DNA of 64,000 bases from Akkermansia sp. RCC_12PD. Lineage in GTDB: Bacteria; Verrucomicrobiota; Verrucomicrobiia; Verrucomicrobiales; Akkermansiaceae. The position numbers and the translations under genes were made by a program. Position 1 is the first letter of the stretch. Every line of letters begins with the position of its first letter. The DNA lies in assembly GCF_036417355.1 (NCBI RefSeq), contig NZ_CP143889.1:1116001-1180000 (forward strand), in the 5' to 3' direction. Below are positions 26,124 through 34,663 of the stretch, piece after piece. The notes beneath the pieces are model-generated. The model saw only the letters and a program-made list of their open reading frames with translations, was not told the origin of the DNA and did no database searches.

Positions 26124-26143
26124 GTCAGAAAAAAGTCAGAAAA
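26124..26143 (+). repeat. Left pair of GTCAGAAAA repeats (probable integrase arm sites)
   Basis: GTCAGAAAA at 26124-26132 and 26135-26143, offset 11 bases (one helical turn). The same pair with the same offset recurs at the other end (62150-62169), and both are followed by a similar ATTCCT...CCGTTTT stretch. Confidence 0.65.
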
Positions 26144-26177
26144 AGAGATTCCTCTATGATCCGTTTTTAGTACTGTA

Positions 26178-27470
26178 ATGAGCATGGGAAAGGTCTCGTC
26201 ATACAAAACAGGTGACATTGCACAGGATATCTATGAGCGAGTAAAAATCCAGATTCCGGGCATTTACATCCTCCATCAACCCAAAAGGAAGAGCCCATGG
26301 TATATCCAGATCAAACGGGATTTTCCTGCCGGGGTGAAGAAGAATCATTTTTATCGTACTGTGGATGAAGCCATTGAAGCATATAATCGATTCGCAGATA
26401 TCGTCGTCAGGCAAGAAGCAGAATTTTTGCTGACTCCAACAGAGAGACAAGCAATTCGCCTTTGGCGCAGACACCGGGAGAAGCGCATGCAGGAAGGTAA
26501 GAAATCACAAACGCTGGAGGAGGCTATTCGATACGCTATGGATGCGGAACATAAACAGGATATAGCCCGACGAACGATTGAAGACCTGTTCCACGAATAT
26601 AGCCTTTATAAAGAAAAAGAAGCTGAAACCAAAAAGGGCGATACCGCCGTCAAGCAATGTCGGCGCAACCTGGCCGATACGAAAAGGATGTTGGATTTAT
26701 CCGATGCTATTTACATTGATGAACTTGGTTCCGTAGAGGTTCTTGAAGAAGTCGAATCTCTCCTGCGTGATACTGTGGTTGGCAGAGATGGAGGCCTCCC
26801 GTCTCAAACAACCATCAAACATTACAGAACGGCCCTGAATACATTTCTGAATTGGTGCGAAAAGCGGGCCTATATCACGAGGAATCCGATAGCCTTGCTT
26901 CCCCCTATTCAGGCTGAAGAGCCTACCCGGGAATCCTATGCCCCACAAGAACTCTTATCCTTGCTTCACACAGCCATCGGTGTATGTCCCAAAGCTATTC
27001 CCTGGTTGATAACGGCAGCATTTATGGGAGTTCGCCCTAGAGAGTTGACTCGTTTGACATGGAGAGAAATAGGGCAAGCCCTTGGAAACGGTTTCCTGAA
27101 AATAGAGCATGTTAAATCAAAGACCGGCCAAGACCGGCTTATCCCCGTTGATGAAGCATTCCGTGCCTGGATGACATGGTGGCTTCAGAAAAAAGGCAAA
27201 CAATCGGGCTACCTGCTGGCGGGGGATACGAGAGAGCAACGGGAATGGAATCAAGGCCGGGATATCATGGCGTTAAAAGAAGCAGGCATTGAATGGAAAA
27301 AAGATGGGCTACGGCATTCTTACGGGACCTACATGTGTGCCATTGAACCGAATACTTCAGTTGTTGCCAAAGCCATGGGCAACAGCGTGGAGATTTTGCT
27401 TAAGCACTATGTCCAAGCGAGAACAGACAAGGAGGGAGAAGGCTATTTTGCTATCCGACCCAACCTGTAA
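26178..27470 (+). CDS. int: Tyrosine recombinase (integrase)
   Basis: 430 residues. It cuts and rejoins the tRNA-Asn att sites to insert and excise the element. N-terminal arm-binding part about 1-100, core-binding SAM-like domain about 125-235, catalytic domain 255-425. Active-site residues are Arg286 (MGVRPRELTR), Lys315 (VKSKTGQDR), Arg379 (DGLRHSYGTY) and Tyr411 (LLKHYVQA). The usual first His of HxxR is Asp, and the third-position His/Trp is Asn (MGNS), both tolerated in this group. It faces inward from attL. A short in-frame ATG choice exists (26178 or 26184). Confidence 0.92.
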   Translation: MSMGKVSSYKTGDIAQDIYERVKIQIPGIYILHQPKRKSPWYIQIKRDFPAGVKKNHFYRTVDEAIEAYNRFADIVVRQEAEFLLTPTERQAIRLWRRHREKRMQEGKKSQTLEEAIRYAMDAEHKQDIARRTIEDLFHEYSLYKEKEAETKKGDTAVKQCRRNLADTKRMLDLSDAIYIDELGSVEVLEEVESLLRDTVVGRDGGLPSQTTIKHYRTALNTFLNWCEKRAYITRNPIALLPPIQAEEPTRESYAPQELLSLLHTAIGVCPKAIPWLITAAFMGVRPRELTRLTWREIGQALGNGFLKIEHVKSKTGQDRLIPVDEAFRAWMTWWLQKKGKQSGYLLAGDTREQREWNQGRDIMALKEAGIEWKKDGLRHSYGTYMCAIEPNTSVVAKAMGNSVEILLKHYVQARTDKEGEGYFAIRPNL

Positions 27471-27497
27471 TTTGCCTGAAATGAGTCAGATGATATA

Positions 27498-28661
27498 TTA
27501 GTTTTTTCTACTAGACTTCTTTTTATGTCTTTTATCTCGTCTCAAGGAATATTTGTCTTTTTTTGAATACTTAGAATCAGATTCCAACCAGTCCAATCCC
27601 CATCTATGAAGTAAATCTCGGACTTTATGGCTTCTTTTTTCTGGAAAAAGAGTCCAAAAAGCACTGTGCTTTTCAACAATAGTTCTTACATGACTTATTT
27701 CATTTGCGGGAGTCGAATAGGGTTGATTGGATCTTGCATACGGATATCGCTTAAGCCATAACTCAACGAACATTTTCTTCGTTAGACGTTTAGTGCCTGC
27801 TAATATTTCCTGAAAGTGCGTATACAATAGTTCTGTAAGAACACATCTTATTGCATGCCATTCCGCCTGATACCGTTCTTTGTTAGAAGGATTCTCAGAA
27901 TCTTTAAGTGGCAATAAAGCCAATTTGTAAGTTGCTTGGTCTGGACAACCAACTTCTATTGGAATCTCATCATTATAGTCAGAATCGTCAAGGTTAGAAC
28001 AAGCCCAAAGTCTCAGTTGCTTAATCTTATTCTGCGGTATTTTGGCCAAAGAATTACATTTGTTTTGTAAATCAGCAAGAAAATCTACTTGTTCTTGAAT
28101 ATCAGAAGTATCATTCCAACTGCCAGTTGAAACAAATCGCCTTGCTGCATCTTTTTTCTGTATGTCTGGCATATCTAATAATGACTTGCCTATAGATAAA
28201 AGTAGCCCACATTGCTCAGCGACCTGACAGAAATTCCCTTTTTTAAGATCCTCTGCAAACGAGGAATAGGCAAGGCTTTGTTTGTCTAATAACAAAGAAT
28301 CGACAGGAAGATCTTCCTCTTGCGATAAAAGATTTTCGTAGTTGGTTATACCCTCTAAATAAGTCATGAGTAGAAGTTCCCTAACGATAGGGAAAATTTG
28401 TCCATTCTTATCAAATAATGCCTCTGTATCGTTCCCCTTATTTCGGTCTACTAGTTGCCTAGAAATATAGAATTCTCGAATCTTGGCAGGTGGCGGGCTA
28501 AAAAAAACAGATAAAAGTTGTACCTCCCCATCTTCAGGGGGAGGAGGCTGGTGGTAGGAACATAAAATCCTAGTTCCGCCCGTTCCGCCCAGCTCACATC
28601 TCCTGTTAGGCCATGGAATGAAGCACCTCCTGCTATCAGAGTTCATGGATATCACTTTCAT
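27498..28661 (-). CDS. Large protein of unknown function beside the integrase
   Basis: 387 residues, AT-rich, convergent with the integrase (27-base gap). I recognise no domain. The N-terminus has an unusual short Cys/Pro-rich stretch (CELGGTGGTRILCSYHQPPP). The middle is helical and acidic, and the C-terminus is strongly basic (KKDKYSLRRDKRHKKKSSRKN split over two runs), suggesting nucleic-acid contact. No signal peptide or membrane segment. In this position, elements often carry accessory or defence cargo; that is only context. An alternative ATG is at 28646. Confidence 0.55.
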   Translation of the reverse strand: MKVISMNSDSRRCFIPWPNRRCELGGTGGTRILCSYHQPPPPEDGEVQLLSVFFSPPPAKIREFYISRQLVDRNKGNDTEALFDKNGQIFPIVRELLLMTYLEGITNYENLLSQEEDLPVDSLLLDKQSLAYSSFAEDLKKGNFCQVAEQCGLLLSIGKSLLDMPDIQKKDAARRFVSTGSWNDTSDIQEQVDFLADLQNKCNSLAKIPQNKIKQLRLWACSNLDDSDYNDEIPIEVGCPDQATYKLALLPLKDSENPSNKERYQAEWHAIRCVLTELLYTHFQEILAGTKRLTKKMFVELWLKRYPYARSNQPYSTPANEISHVRTIVEKHSAFWTLFPEKRSHKVRDLLHRWGLDWLESDSKYSKKDKYSLRRDKRHKKKSSRKN

Positions 28662-28871
28662 CTATGATCAGCAGATGGGCAATATTTTTTATCACTATTT
28701 CCATGTTAACGCAAGTTGTTCATTATTAAATTACTATGGAATACATCATTCTACGTGCTCCTCCAACACTTAATACAGGTTTCCGGATAACCGAGAAACC
28801 GGTAAACCATCCTTGTCCCCCGCAGGAAATAACCGGGAAGACAATATCAACAATCAACTCCGACAAAGAAG

Positions 28872-29102
28872 ATGAGGAATGAAGAAGGAAACAAACATCG
28901 AGATATGGACGGCATTGCCCATATCATGGATAGGGCCGAACTGGCTCAACACTTGAAGATCTCGACCAAGAAGGTAGACGAACTCGTAAAATGCGGACTT
29001 CCCTACTTTTTGGTCCAGAACAACCGCCGTGGTGGAATCAAAAGGTTCCGCCTTTTGGATGTCCACGCATGGCTTGACCGCCAAACCGAATTGGCAAAAT
29101 AA
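28872..29102 (+). CDS. AlpA/excisionase-like DNA-binding protein
   Basis: 76 residues. A MerR/AlpA-type helix-turn-helix: DRAELAQHLKISTKKVDELV, then the beta wing (LPYFLVQNNRRGGIKRFRLL) and DVHAWLDRQ. These proteins act as directionality factors for tyrosine integrases or as regulators of the integration module. It begins the rightward set with the primase and DUF3987 ATPase. Several in-frame ATGs exist near the start (28872, 28905, 28926). Confidence 0.75.
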   Translation: MRNEEGNKHRDMDGIAHIMDRAELAQHLKISTKKVDELVKCGLPYFLVQNNRRGGIKRFRLLDVHAWLDRQTELAK

Positions 29103-29203
29103 GAAACCCCGCCCGCGCATGCTGCAATCAGGCGGAGTTCCAAGGATGGGTATCCTCGAATATCCTACCAGATCACAGCTGCCGGGCAACCACAAAGAAC
29201 ACA

Positions 29204-30325
29204 ATGTTTATTGACTATCAAAACATCAAGAAAGACCTGACAGCATTCAACGCTACCTTGGCTCGCATCTATAAAGAAAGAGGGCGTAGTCTGTACCTCA
29301 ACGAACTCTATAGTAATCACCCAGGGCATCAGCAGACCGTTTGTTGTCCCATTCATAACGATCATAATCCATCCTGCTCTTTCAGCGTCATGGAGGACGG
29401 AACTATTCTGTTCAACTGCTTTGCTTGCGATGCAGCAGGAACAATTTTCGACCTGGTGTGCGCGCACAAGCAATGGACGATGCAGGAAAATTATTCCGAC
29501 ATTATCCGTTTCATCAAGGAAAGTATGCAGTCGGATAACGATTTCTCCGCAATTCCTGAGTTACAACCCGCAGTTAAGGCTGTCATATCCAAGGAAACAC
29601 AGCCTCTAACCAATATTGAGGAAATGGGATGTGAAAGCCTTCGTATGGCTATTTTCCTAGAACACCTCAAGGTCCAGCGAATGGCGCTTATTCTTGGTTT
29701 CGCTGAAGAAACCCTGATGTACATGGCCGCCAGGCCATGGTATGCATTAGGCTTAAGCCCGGAAGGAGGGCTTTGCTTCCTCTATACAGACGAGAATGGA
29801 AAGTATATCGGAGTCAAAGCTCGCTTGAAAGAACCCTGGGCTACGCACTTTGGATTCAGTATGAATGGGAATCCTTACACCATTCCCGGTCCTACTGACA
29901 GCCCTTTCATGAAAGTTTGCGGGACAGTAACCATGTGGGGCATTCATGCCATCCCTGGGTCTACCCACTGCATTATTACGGAGGGAGAAACCGATGCCAT
30001 CGCTGCCATGGATGCTATTCTTCACTCGGGCATGCCTGAAAAAGAGTTCCCTGCTATCGTCTCCATTAACGGTGTGAAGAGTTTTAATCCTGAACGGGCG
30101 GAATATTTTCGAGGTAAGCATGTCCTTTTGGCCTTTGATGCAGACGAGGCAGGAGAAGAAGGGAAAGCCAAGGCGACGAGTCTCCTGGCAGGTATTGCCG
30201 CTTCTGTTCACGCTTTAATATTGCCCAACGGTAAAAAGGATGTTCGAGAGGCCAATATAAGCCACCAGAACTATTTGATCGGGGAGATTCTTTCTTTCAC
30301 GGCGATCGGAAAGGAGGTTATCTGA
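29204..30325 (+). CDS. DNA primase-like protein (CHC2 zinc finger and TOPRIM)
   Basis: 373 residues. The zinc finger ligands are Cys48-x-x-His51 and Cys72-x-x-Cys75 (CCPIHNDHNPSC ... NCFACDAAG). A TOPRIM domain follows, with the catalytic Glu in IITEGETDAIAAM near residue 260 and DxD in LLAFDADEAGEEG near 309-315. It should lay RNA primers for replication of the excised element. It is two bases upstream of the DUF3987 gene and clearly in one operon. The combination is standard for satellites and integrative elements. Confidence 0.85.
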   Translation: MFIDYQNIKKDLTAFNATLARIYKERGRSLYLNELYSNHPGHQQTVCCPIHNDHNPSCSFSVMEDGTILFNCFACDAAGTIFDLVCAHKQWTMQENYSDIIRFIKESMQSDNDFSAIPELQPAVKAVISKETQPLTNIEEMGCESLRMAIFLEHLKVQRMALILGFAEETLMYMAARPWYALGLSPEGGLCFLYTDENGKYIGVKARLKEPWATHFGFSMNGNPYTIPGPTDSPFMKVCGTVTMWGIHAIPGSTHCIITEGETDAIAAMDAILHSGMPEKEFPAIVSINGVKSFNPERAEYFRGKHVLLAFDADEAGEEGKAKATSLLAGIAASVHALILPNGKKDVREANISHQNYLIGEILSFTAIGKEVI

Positions 30326-30327
30326 TC

Positions 30328-31794
30328 ATGCAACAGCTCATTCCGCCCAGTGAACCACAGCGCCCCGATATTTCGTTCCCAACGGAACTATTGCCGGAAG
30401 TTTTGAAAAGAACCGTCCAAAATATTGTCGATGCTTTTCGCGTACCGGAAAACATTGTAGGCGTCCAAGTTCTTGGCCTGCTCTCGGGATGTCTCGGGAA
30501 AGTCTATTCCCTGCAATTCAATGGAAACAGGGTCCGATCCAATCTGTTTTTCCTGATTGTTGAAGGCTCTGGAGTAGGAAAATCGCGTCCTATGGATTAC
30601 CTGAGAAAAGTCATCACAGAAATAGAAACAGCCAGGGAGTATTCCCTGGCGACACAAAAATCTCTGTGGAAACGGGAAAAAAAGAGGCTCGATGAACAAT
30701 ACCGCAAACTGGAGGACTCAATGCCACGACCATCTCCGGATTTACAGGAAGAGGCAATGCAAGAAAGAGCCGACCTGTTACTCAAAATTCATTCTCTGGA
30801 GCGGCGGCTTGCCTGCCATGGTGATATTACCATTGAAGACATTACCCCGGAGGCTTTAGTCCAAAAATTATCCGATTCACCAGACCAATCCTTATTGTCA
30901 GCTTCATCCGAAGCTCGTGAACAAGTCAAGAAAGTCATGGTGGGGTATGGCGGTAACAATCTGTCAGGAGAAAAACCATATCTGGCCGGCTTCAGCGGCG
31001 ATGAGATCAAAACAGACCGTATCGGGCGATCGGGAGACCGGGTCAACAGTCCATGTCTTGCCCTGGTATGGGCAACCCAATATGACTCCATGGAACAAGT
31101 CCTGGGGGATGAAGGAATGCTTCAATCCGGATTCATGGCCCGTTGCCTGGTCTCCTCAAGCTTTCGAGATCTGGAACGGGGACAAATCGTTACCTATGAG
31201 CCAAACAAAAATCCGGACCCCGACCTTAACGGATGGAACGCCCTGATCAAAAATATTTTAGCCCGTCGACCCGTAATGGTTGATGAATCGGATACGATTT
31301 CTTTTGTAGAAGCTAAAGTAGATAACCCAGAACTGGTACTAAATGCAATTTGTGATCTGAAAGCCCTGTGTGTGACGTATCATGCTGAAGTAGAACATGA
31401 GGCACGAATCATGGAAATAGCTTACCGCTTGTTACTCGTACTGGCTGTGGCAGACCAGCCGGATAAGCCTGTCGTAACAATCGACCATGCCCGTTGTGTT
31501 CGCGAACTTGTCAGACATTTCCTCTCATGCAGAAATCGTTTGACGGGCGACTCCTTCCATGACCGACTTCGTACATTACTGGGATACATTTACAAGGAGG
31601 CTCAGAAGAAAAACTGGCCCTTGAATGGAAAGGCTCCCATACGCAGCGGACAGATTACGCGGTCAGGCAAGGTTAAACTCGACGACATCAAGGAAATGGC
31701 CCGCTTGTTCCCAGGTGACTTGCGCATCGAAGAAACGGATCGTTGCGATTCCTTTCTGGTGTACCTCCTCCAGAAGGAACTCCGGGGTTGTTGA
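30328..31794 (+). CDS. DUF3987-type primase-associated ATPase
   Basis: 488 residues. A Walker A motif GSGVGKS is at 80-86 within FFLIVEGSGVGKSRPMDYL, followed by a long charged helical insertion (about 100-160) and a core with SPCLALVWATQYDSM. This is the DUF3987 family, helicase-like proteins partnering primases in phages, satellites and plasmids. It likely unwinds or loads at the element's replication origin. The gene closely follows the primase. No separate origin repeats could be recognised nearby. Confidence 0.75.
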   Translation: MQQLIPPSEPQRPDISFPTELLPEVLKRTVQNIVDAFRVPENIVGVQVLGLLSGCLGKVYSLQFNGNRVRSNLFFLIVEGSGVGKSRPMDYLRKVITEIETAREYSLATQKSLWKREKKRLDEQYRKLEDSMPRPSPDLQEEAMQERADLLLKIHSLERRLACHGDITIEDITPEALVQKLSDSPDQSLLSASSEAREQVKKVMVGYGGNNLSGEKPYLAGFSGDEIKTDRIGRSGDRVNSPCLALVWATQYDSMEQVLGDEGMLQSGFMARCLVSSSFRDLERGQIVTYEPNKNPDPDLNGWNALIKNILARRPVMVDESDTISFVEAKVDNPELVLNAICDLKALCVTYHAEVEHEARIMEIAYRLLLVLAVADQPDKPVVTIDHARCVRELVRHFLSCRNRLTGDSFHDRLRTLLGYIYKEAQKKNWPLNGKAPIRSGQITRSGKVKLDDIKEMARLFPGDLRIEETDRCDSFLVYLLQKELRGC

Positions 31795-31985
31795 AACGGA
31801 AAAATATGACATAACAAGCTATGAATGAATAACTACAATACTCCGTTTACTACAAGGGAGATACCATCTATTATATTATTTCATATACTAAATATGAATT
31901 TATCCAGGTTCCCCCCCTTCGTAGTTCAGGGAGTTCTGTAGTTGTTCATTATCAATAATCAAGAAAGACAGCAATATTTCTGAAG

Positions 31986-32019
31986 GTTGGACGGTGTTTC
32001 TTAAAAAACGCCGTCCAAC
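31986..32019. terminator. Strong hairpin between the replication module and the AbiEi-like gene
   Basis: A 14-bp stem with one G:T pair (GTTGGACGGTGTTT / AAACGCCGTCCAAC). It sits where the rightward and leftward transcripts converge and has T runs on both sides, so it may act in both directions. Confidence 0.7.
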
Positions 32020-32032
32020 TTTCCATTTACAT

Positions 32033-32809
32033 TCAGGAAAGCCCGAAAGGCATATAACGGGGGAACTCCCGTTCCAGCTCTTCCGGCACCGTGATCTTGA
32101 AATCGGGGACGTACATTCCCGGTGTGTGCAGAGAATATATGCTATTCGACAGAACTTTCCGGACAACCGAGTCCCGGGTACAAGCCCATGCCCAATCCCG
32201 CGACACCTTGGAGGCAAGGTAGAAGAACCAGCGCTTGACCTTTTCCCTCTGGCAGCATTCCAGAACCTCCCCCAGATCATCCATGTCCATTTCCTTCAGT
32301 TGCTCCATGGCCCGGATGATGATACGGCAATCATCAAGATTCCCGATCATGTCAATGCTCTCAAGCAATGCCCGGGCAGGAGTAGACCAGTACAGTCCGT
32401 CACGTTCGATGATACCGCAACATTCATCAAAAAAGTATTCGTCGTTGAATATTCTGCATGGAACTGTCTGAATCCGCCCCGAATAATTAAAAGCATTCGG
32501 ATACTTTCCTGCTTCCCGGTGATCAAACAATTGTATTCGCTCCGGTTCGGGAGCTCCGAGCAGAAGGTGCAAAATGGTTCGCCCACCTATGTGGCAACTC
32601 TGCGATTCTTTCTGGAATGTTTTCAGCGCTTCATACAGACAGAGAGGAACGTGACGAGCCCAGACTCCGTACCCGTAATGGACAAGAACACCTTCTTTCC
32701 CGGCACGGGTCAGATCCTGGTTGGTAAAGCCTCGCTGCCTGAGTTCCTTCGTCGTCATCACGGCATGGACAGGCAGCTGGTTCATTTTCTGCATTTTCGT
32801 CATCTTCAT
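32033..32809 (-). CDS. AbiEi-like antitoxin/regulator protein
   Basis: 258 residues. N-terminal winged helix of the AbiEi type: AVMTTKELRQRGFTNQDLTR followed by AGKEGVLVHYGYGVWAR. The later hallmark STPARALLESIDM (S-P-E/x-R-A-L-L) of AbiEi-like proteins is near residues 140-152. In AbiE systems AbiEi represses its operon and counteracts the nucleotidyltransferase toxin AbiEii. Here the neighbour, overlapping by one base (its TAA/ATG junction at 32809), has no nucleotidyltransferase motif. It may be an orphan regulator or half of a new pair. Terminator at 31986-32019. Confidence 0.65.
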   Translation of the reverse strand: MKMTKMQKMNQLPVHAVMTTKELRQRGFTNQDLTRAGKEGVLVHYGYGVWARHVPLCLYEALKTFQKESQSCHIGGRTILHLLLGAPEPERIQLFDHREAGKYPNAFNYSGRIQTVPCRIFNDEYFFDECCGIIERDGLYWSTPARALLESIDMIGNLDDCRIIIRAMEQLKEMDMDDLGEVLECCQREKVKRWFFYLASKVSRDWAWACTRDSVVRKVLSNSIYSLHTPGMYVPDFKITVPEELEREFPRYMPFGLS

Positions 32810-33732
32810 TATTGTTCCTGGTTGGAGGTGAGGGGAATCGGTTCCCGGGGGATGTCGTTCATGTTGCGGTTCAGAGCTTCCGCTTTGTTCCGGGCAAGTT
32901 GTTCCAGCTCCTGCTTCATCGTATCCCCGAGGCTGATCAGTTGACCAAATCCATCGGGCTTGACCTGATGCGCTGCATTGACGGCGACCTGTCTGATGAC
33001 AGGACCCAGGGGATGCCGGGAGCTGTTGGCTATGCCCATTCCGGTTGCCATGGCGGCCCGCTCCAGCATGTCCCGGCAGATCTTGTCCGTTTTCTCGGCA
33101 TTGTTTCCCTGGGCATAGGGGCTGGTCATTTGCAGCCCGGCAAGGAAGGCCGTCTGCCTGACGGTACTGTTGAATCCAGTCCGGAGAAGCAATTCCCTGT
33201 TGCCCGCCGCGTCGAAATAATCGGGACGCAGTTCGTCGATTCTTCCATTGGGGTAGACAATACCGGAGAGGTAGGTTTGTTCATCCCGGCGATCCCTGAC
33301 ATTGAAGAAGAGTTCTTCGTGAGCACGGATAATCTCCCGGGAGATACCGCTGATGCGACTGATTTCATCGTAATCGCATCCGTCATTCAGGAGGAGGGCG
33401 TGAATAAGATTGCGTGCCCCTGCTGCCATCTCGCCTGAAAGAGCGATGGCTTCCATCAGGACGGCATTGTTTTCTTTACCCATGAGGAGTTTGATTGTTC
33501 TGCGTATTGTCTGTTCCTTGAACCAGGCTGGCGGCATGATTTCTTCCCGGGCATATGACCTGGCGATGATCCAGCCGGCATCGGGACGTCCCAGCAAAGT
33601 CTGAATCCTCCTGATTCTATTCGCCATCTCCAACGGGATGACCTGGAGAACGGGATCATCATGATCCGGGGAAAGCCATGTATCGGGATGAGGGACCAGT
33701 GGGGCGATTCTTTCTATGATTGCGCGTTTCAC
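32809..33732 (-). CDS. Uncharacterised protein coupled to the AbiEi-like gene
   Basis: 307 residues. No GS-x-D nucleotidyltransferase motif is visible, so it is not AbiEii. It is mostly helical, with a possible helix-turn-helix (CDYDEISRISGISREIIRAH) near residues 118-137. Short Ala-rich stretches (GEMAAGARNLIHALLL) occur, and the C-terminus is rich in Asn/Arg. Stop and start overlap with the AbiEi-like gene, so both are made from one mRNA. Preceded by an AT-rich promoter region (33733-33810). Function unknown; a role in element control or as toxin partner are both possible. Confidence 0.55.
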   Translation of the reverse strand: MKRAIIERIAPLVPHPDTWLSPDHDDPVLQVIPLEMANRIRRIQTLLGRPDAGWIIARSYAREEIMPPAWFKEQTIRRTIKLLMGKENNAVLMEAIALSGEMAAGARNLIHALLLNDGCDYDEISRISGISREIIRAHEELFFNVRDRRDEQTYLSGIVYPNGRIDELRPDYFDAAGNRELLLRTGFNSTVRQTAFLAGLQMTSPYAQGNNAEKTDKICRDMLERAAMATGMGIANSSRHPLGPVIRQVAVNAAHQVKPDGFGQLISLGDTMKQELEQLARNKAEALNRNMNDIPREPIPLTSNQEQ

Positions 33733-33814
33733 GAAGGAATTTTAATACTGCACTAACAAAAAGCAACACATTGATATTCAGCTTGAAAACAAAGTATTTT
33801 CCATGCCTGACAGC

Positions 33815-33850
33815 TAAAAAACAGCTCTCCTTCATGATGAAGAAGAGCTG
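33815..33850 (-). terminator. Terminator of the leftward DUF932 operon
   Basis: Stem CAGCTCT / AGAGCTG (33822-33850) with inner CTTCAT/ATGAAG pairing, followed on the minus strand by six T. It closes the operon running from 35866 to 33864. Confidence 0.75.
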
Positions 33851-33863
33851 CTGAATGTCGGCC

Positions 33864-33995
33864 TTATCCGTCCCTGGCTTCCAGCGTCCTGACGATTGCT
33901 TCGGCTCCACGCTTGTACACGGTCACGGCCAACAGCTCTCCGTCGCGGAAGACGGCCCAGAAGCGGGTGCCCTTGTACTTCTCAATCGTCAGCAT
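33864..33995 (-). CDS. 43-residue small protein
   Basis: Reads MLTIEKYKGTRFWAVFRDGE then LLAVTVYKRGAEAIVRTLEA and RDG. A compact beta-beta-alpha layout with a clean stop just ahead of a terminator. Its start overlaps the end of the preceding gene by 14 bases, indicating coupled translation. Similar short proteins appear at the ends of plasmid and island operons; no function known. Confidence 0.6.
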   Translation of the reverse strand: MLTIEKYKGTRFWAVFRDGELLAVTVYKRGAEAIVRTLEARDG

Positions 33996-34467
33996 CAGGC
34001 AACACCTCCTTTCCGGGATGATGGCGGGAATCGAGCAGATGTCTCAGTACGGCCCCGATATTGGCTTCGTACATGTCACGTGTGTGTTTGTTGCAGGCTA
34101 TGGCATACAGGCAACGGGCATCAAGGATGTCGATGCCTTCACCGCAGAGCCGGATGCAGTTTTCAAGGGTAGTAGCCAGCTCCGTCTCCGGAATCGGCGA
34201 ATCCAGCAGGATGCTTTCGTCTTCGTCCAGAGACTTCTGCTGTTCTTCCGTCAATTCCGGGAGATTCACCAGAGCCGTCATGGACGGGCCGTGAATCGTC
34301 AGCTTGCTCAACCCCAGCGAAGGATCGTTCTGATGTCTGCTGCAAAGCGACACCGCCTTCTCGATCCGGGCCAGTAGCTCCTCGTCCAGTTCCAGATACA
34401 CATACGGAGCGTCCGTATCGTATCCGCTCGTGGAGCGCAGTTGCGCGATGATGGGCATCGTCTTCAT
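33982..34467 (-). CDS. Conserved-looking island protein of unknown function
   Basis: 161 residues, no recognised domain. Acidic with helices; repeated patterns such as APYVYLELDEELLARIEKAV and LTEEQQKSLDEDESI suggest a small cytoplasmic adaptor. The C-terminus contains a Cys/His-containing stretch (CIRLCGEGIDILDARCLYAI) that could fold on its own. Lies in a tightly packed leftward operon with a 52-residue membrane protein and DUF932. Function unknown. Confidence 0.6.
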   Translation of the reverse strand: MKTMPIIAQLRSTSGYDTDAPYVYLELDEELLARIEKAVSLCSRHQNDPSLGLSKLTIHGPSMTALVNLPELTEEQQKSLDEDESILLDSPIPETELATTLENCIRLCGEGIDILDARCLYAIACNKHTRDMYEANIGAVLRHLLDSRHHPGKEVLPDADD

Positions 34468-34495
34468 GTTTCGTTCTCTTCCTTTCCTGTCAGAG

Positions 34496-34654
34496 TTACT
34501 TGCGGAAGAAGGCGATGACGCCCAGGATCAACAGCACGGCGAGCAGGTACGGAGCTACGGCCACCAGAGCCGACAGGATGCCGACGACGACAGGCCCCAA
34601 CAGACACAGCAGTACGAGCACTACCAGGGCGATCATGATGACTTTCATGTTCAT
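34496..34654 (-). CDS. 52-residue two-helix membrane protein
   Basis: MNMKVIMIALVVLVLLCLLG followed by PVVVGILSALVAVAPYLLAV and LLILGVIAFFRK. Two hydrophobic helices separated by a Pro turn, with a positive C-terminus. Nine bases lie between its start and the upstream wHTH gene, 28 to the next. It could be a small holin-like or membrane-stress peptide, but no evidence beyond hydrophobicity. Confidence 0.6.
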   Translation of the reverse strand: MNMKVIMIALVVLVLLCLLGPVVVGILSALVAVAPYLLAVLLILGVIAFFRK

Positions 34655-34663
34655 GGCCGTGCC

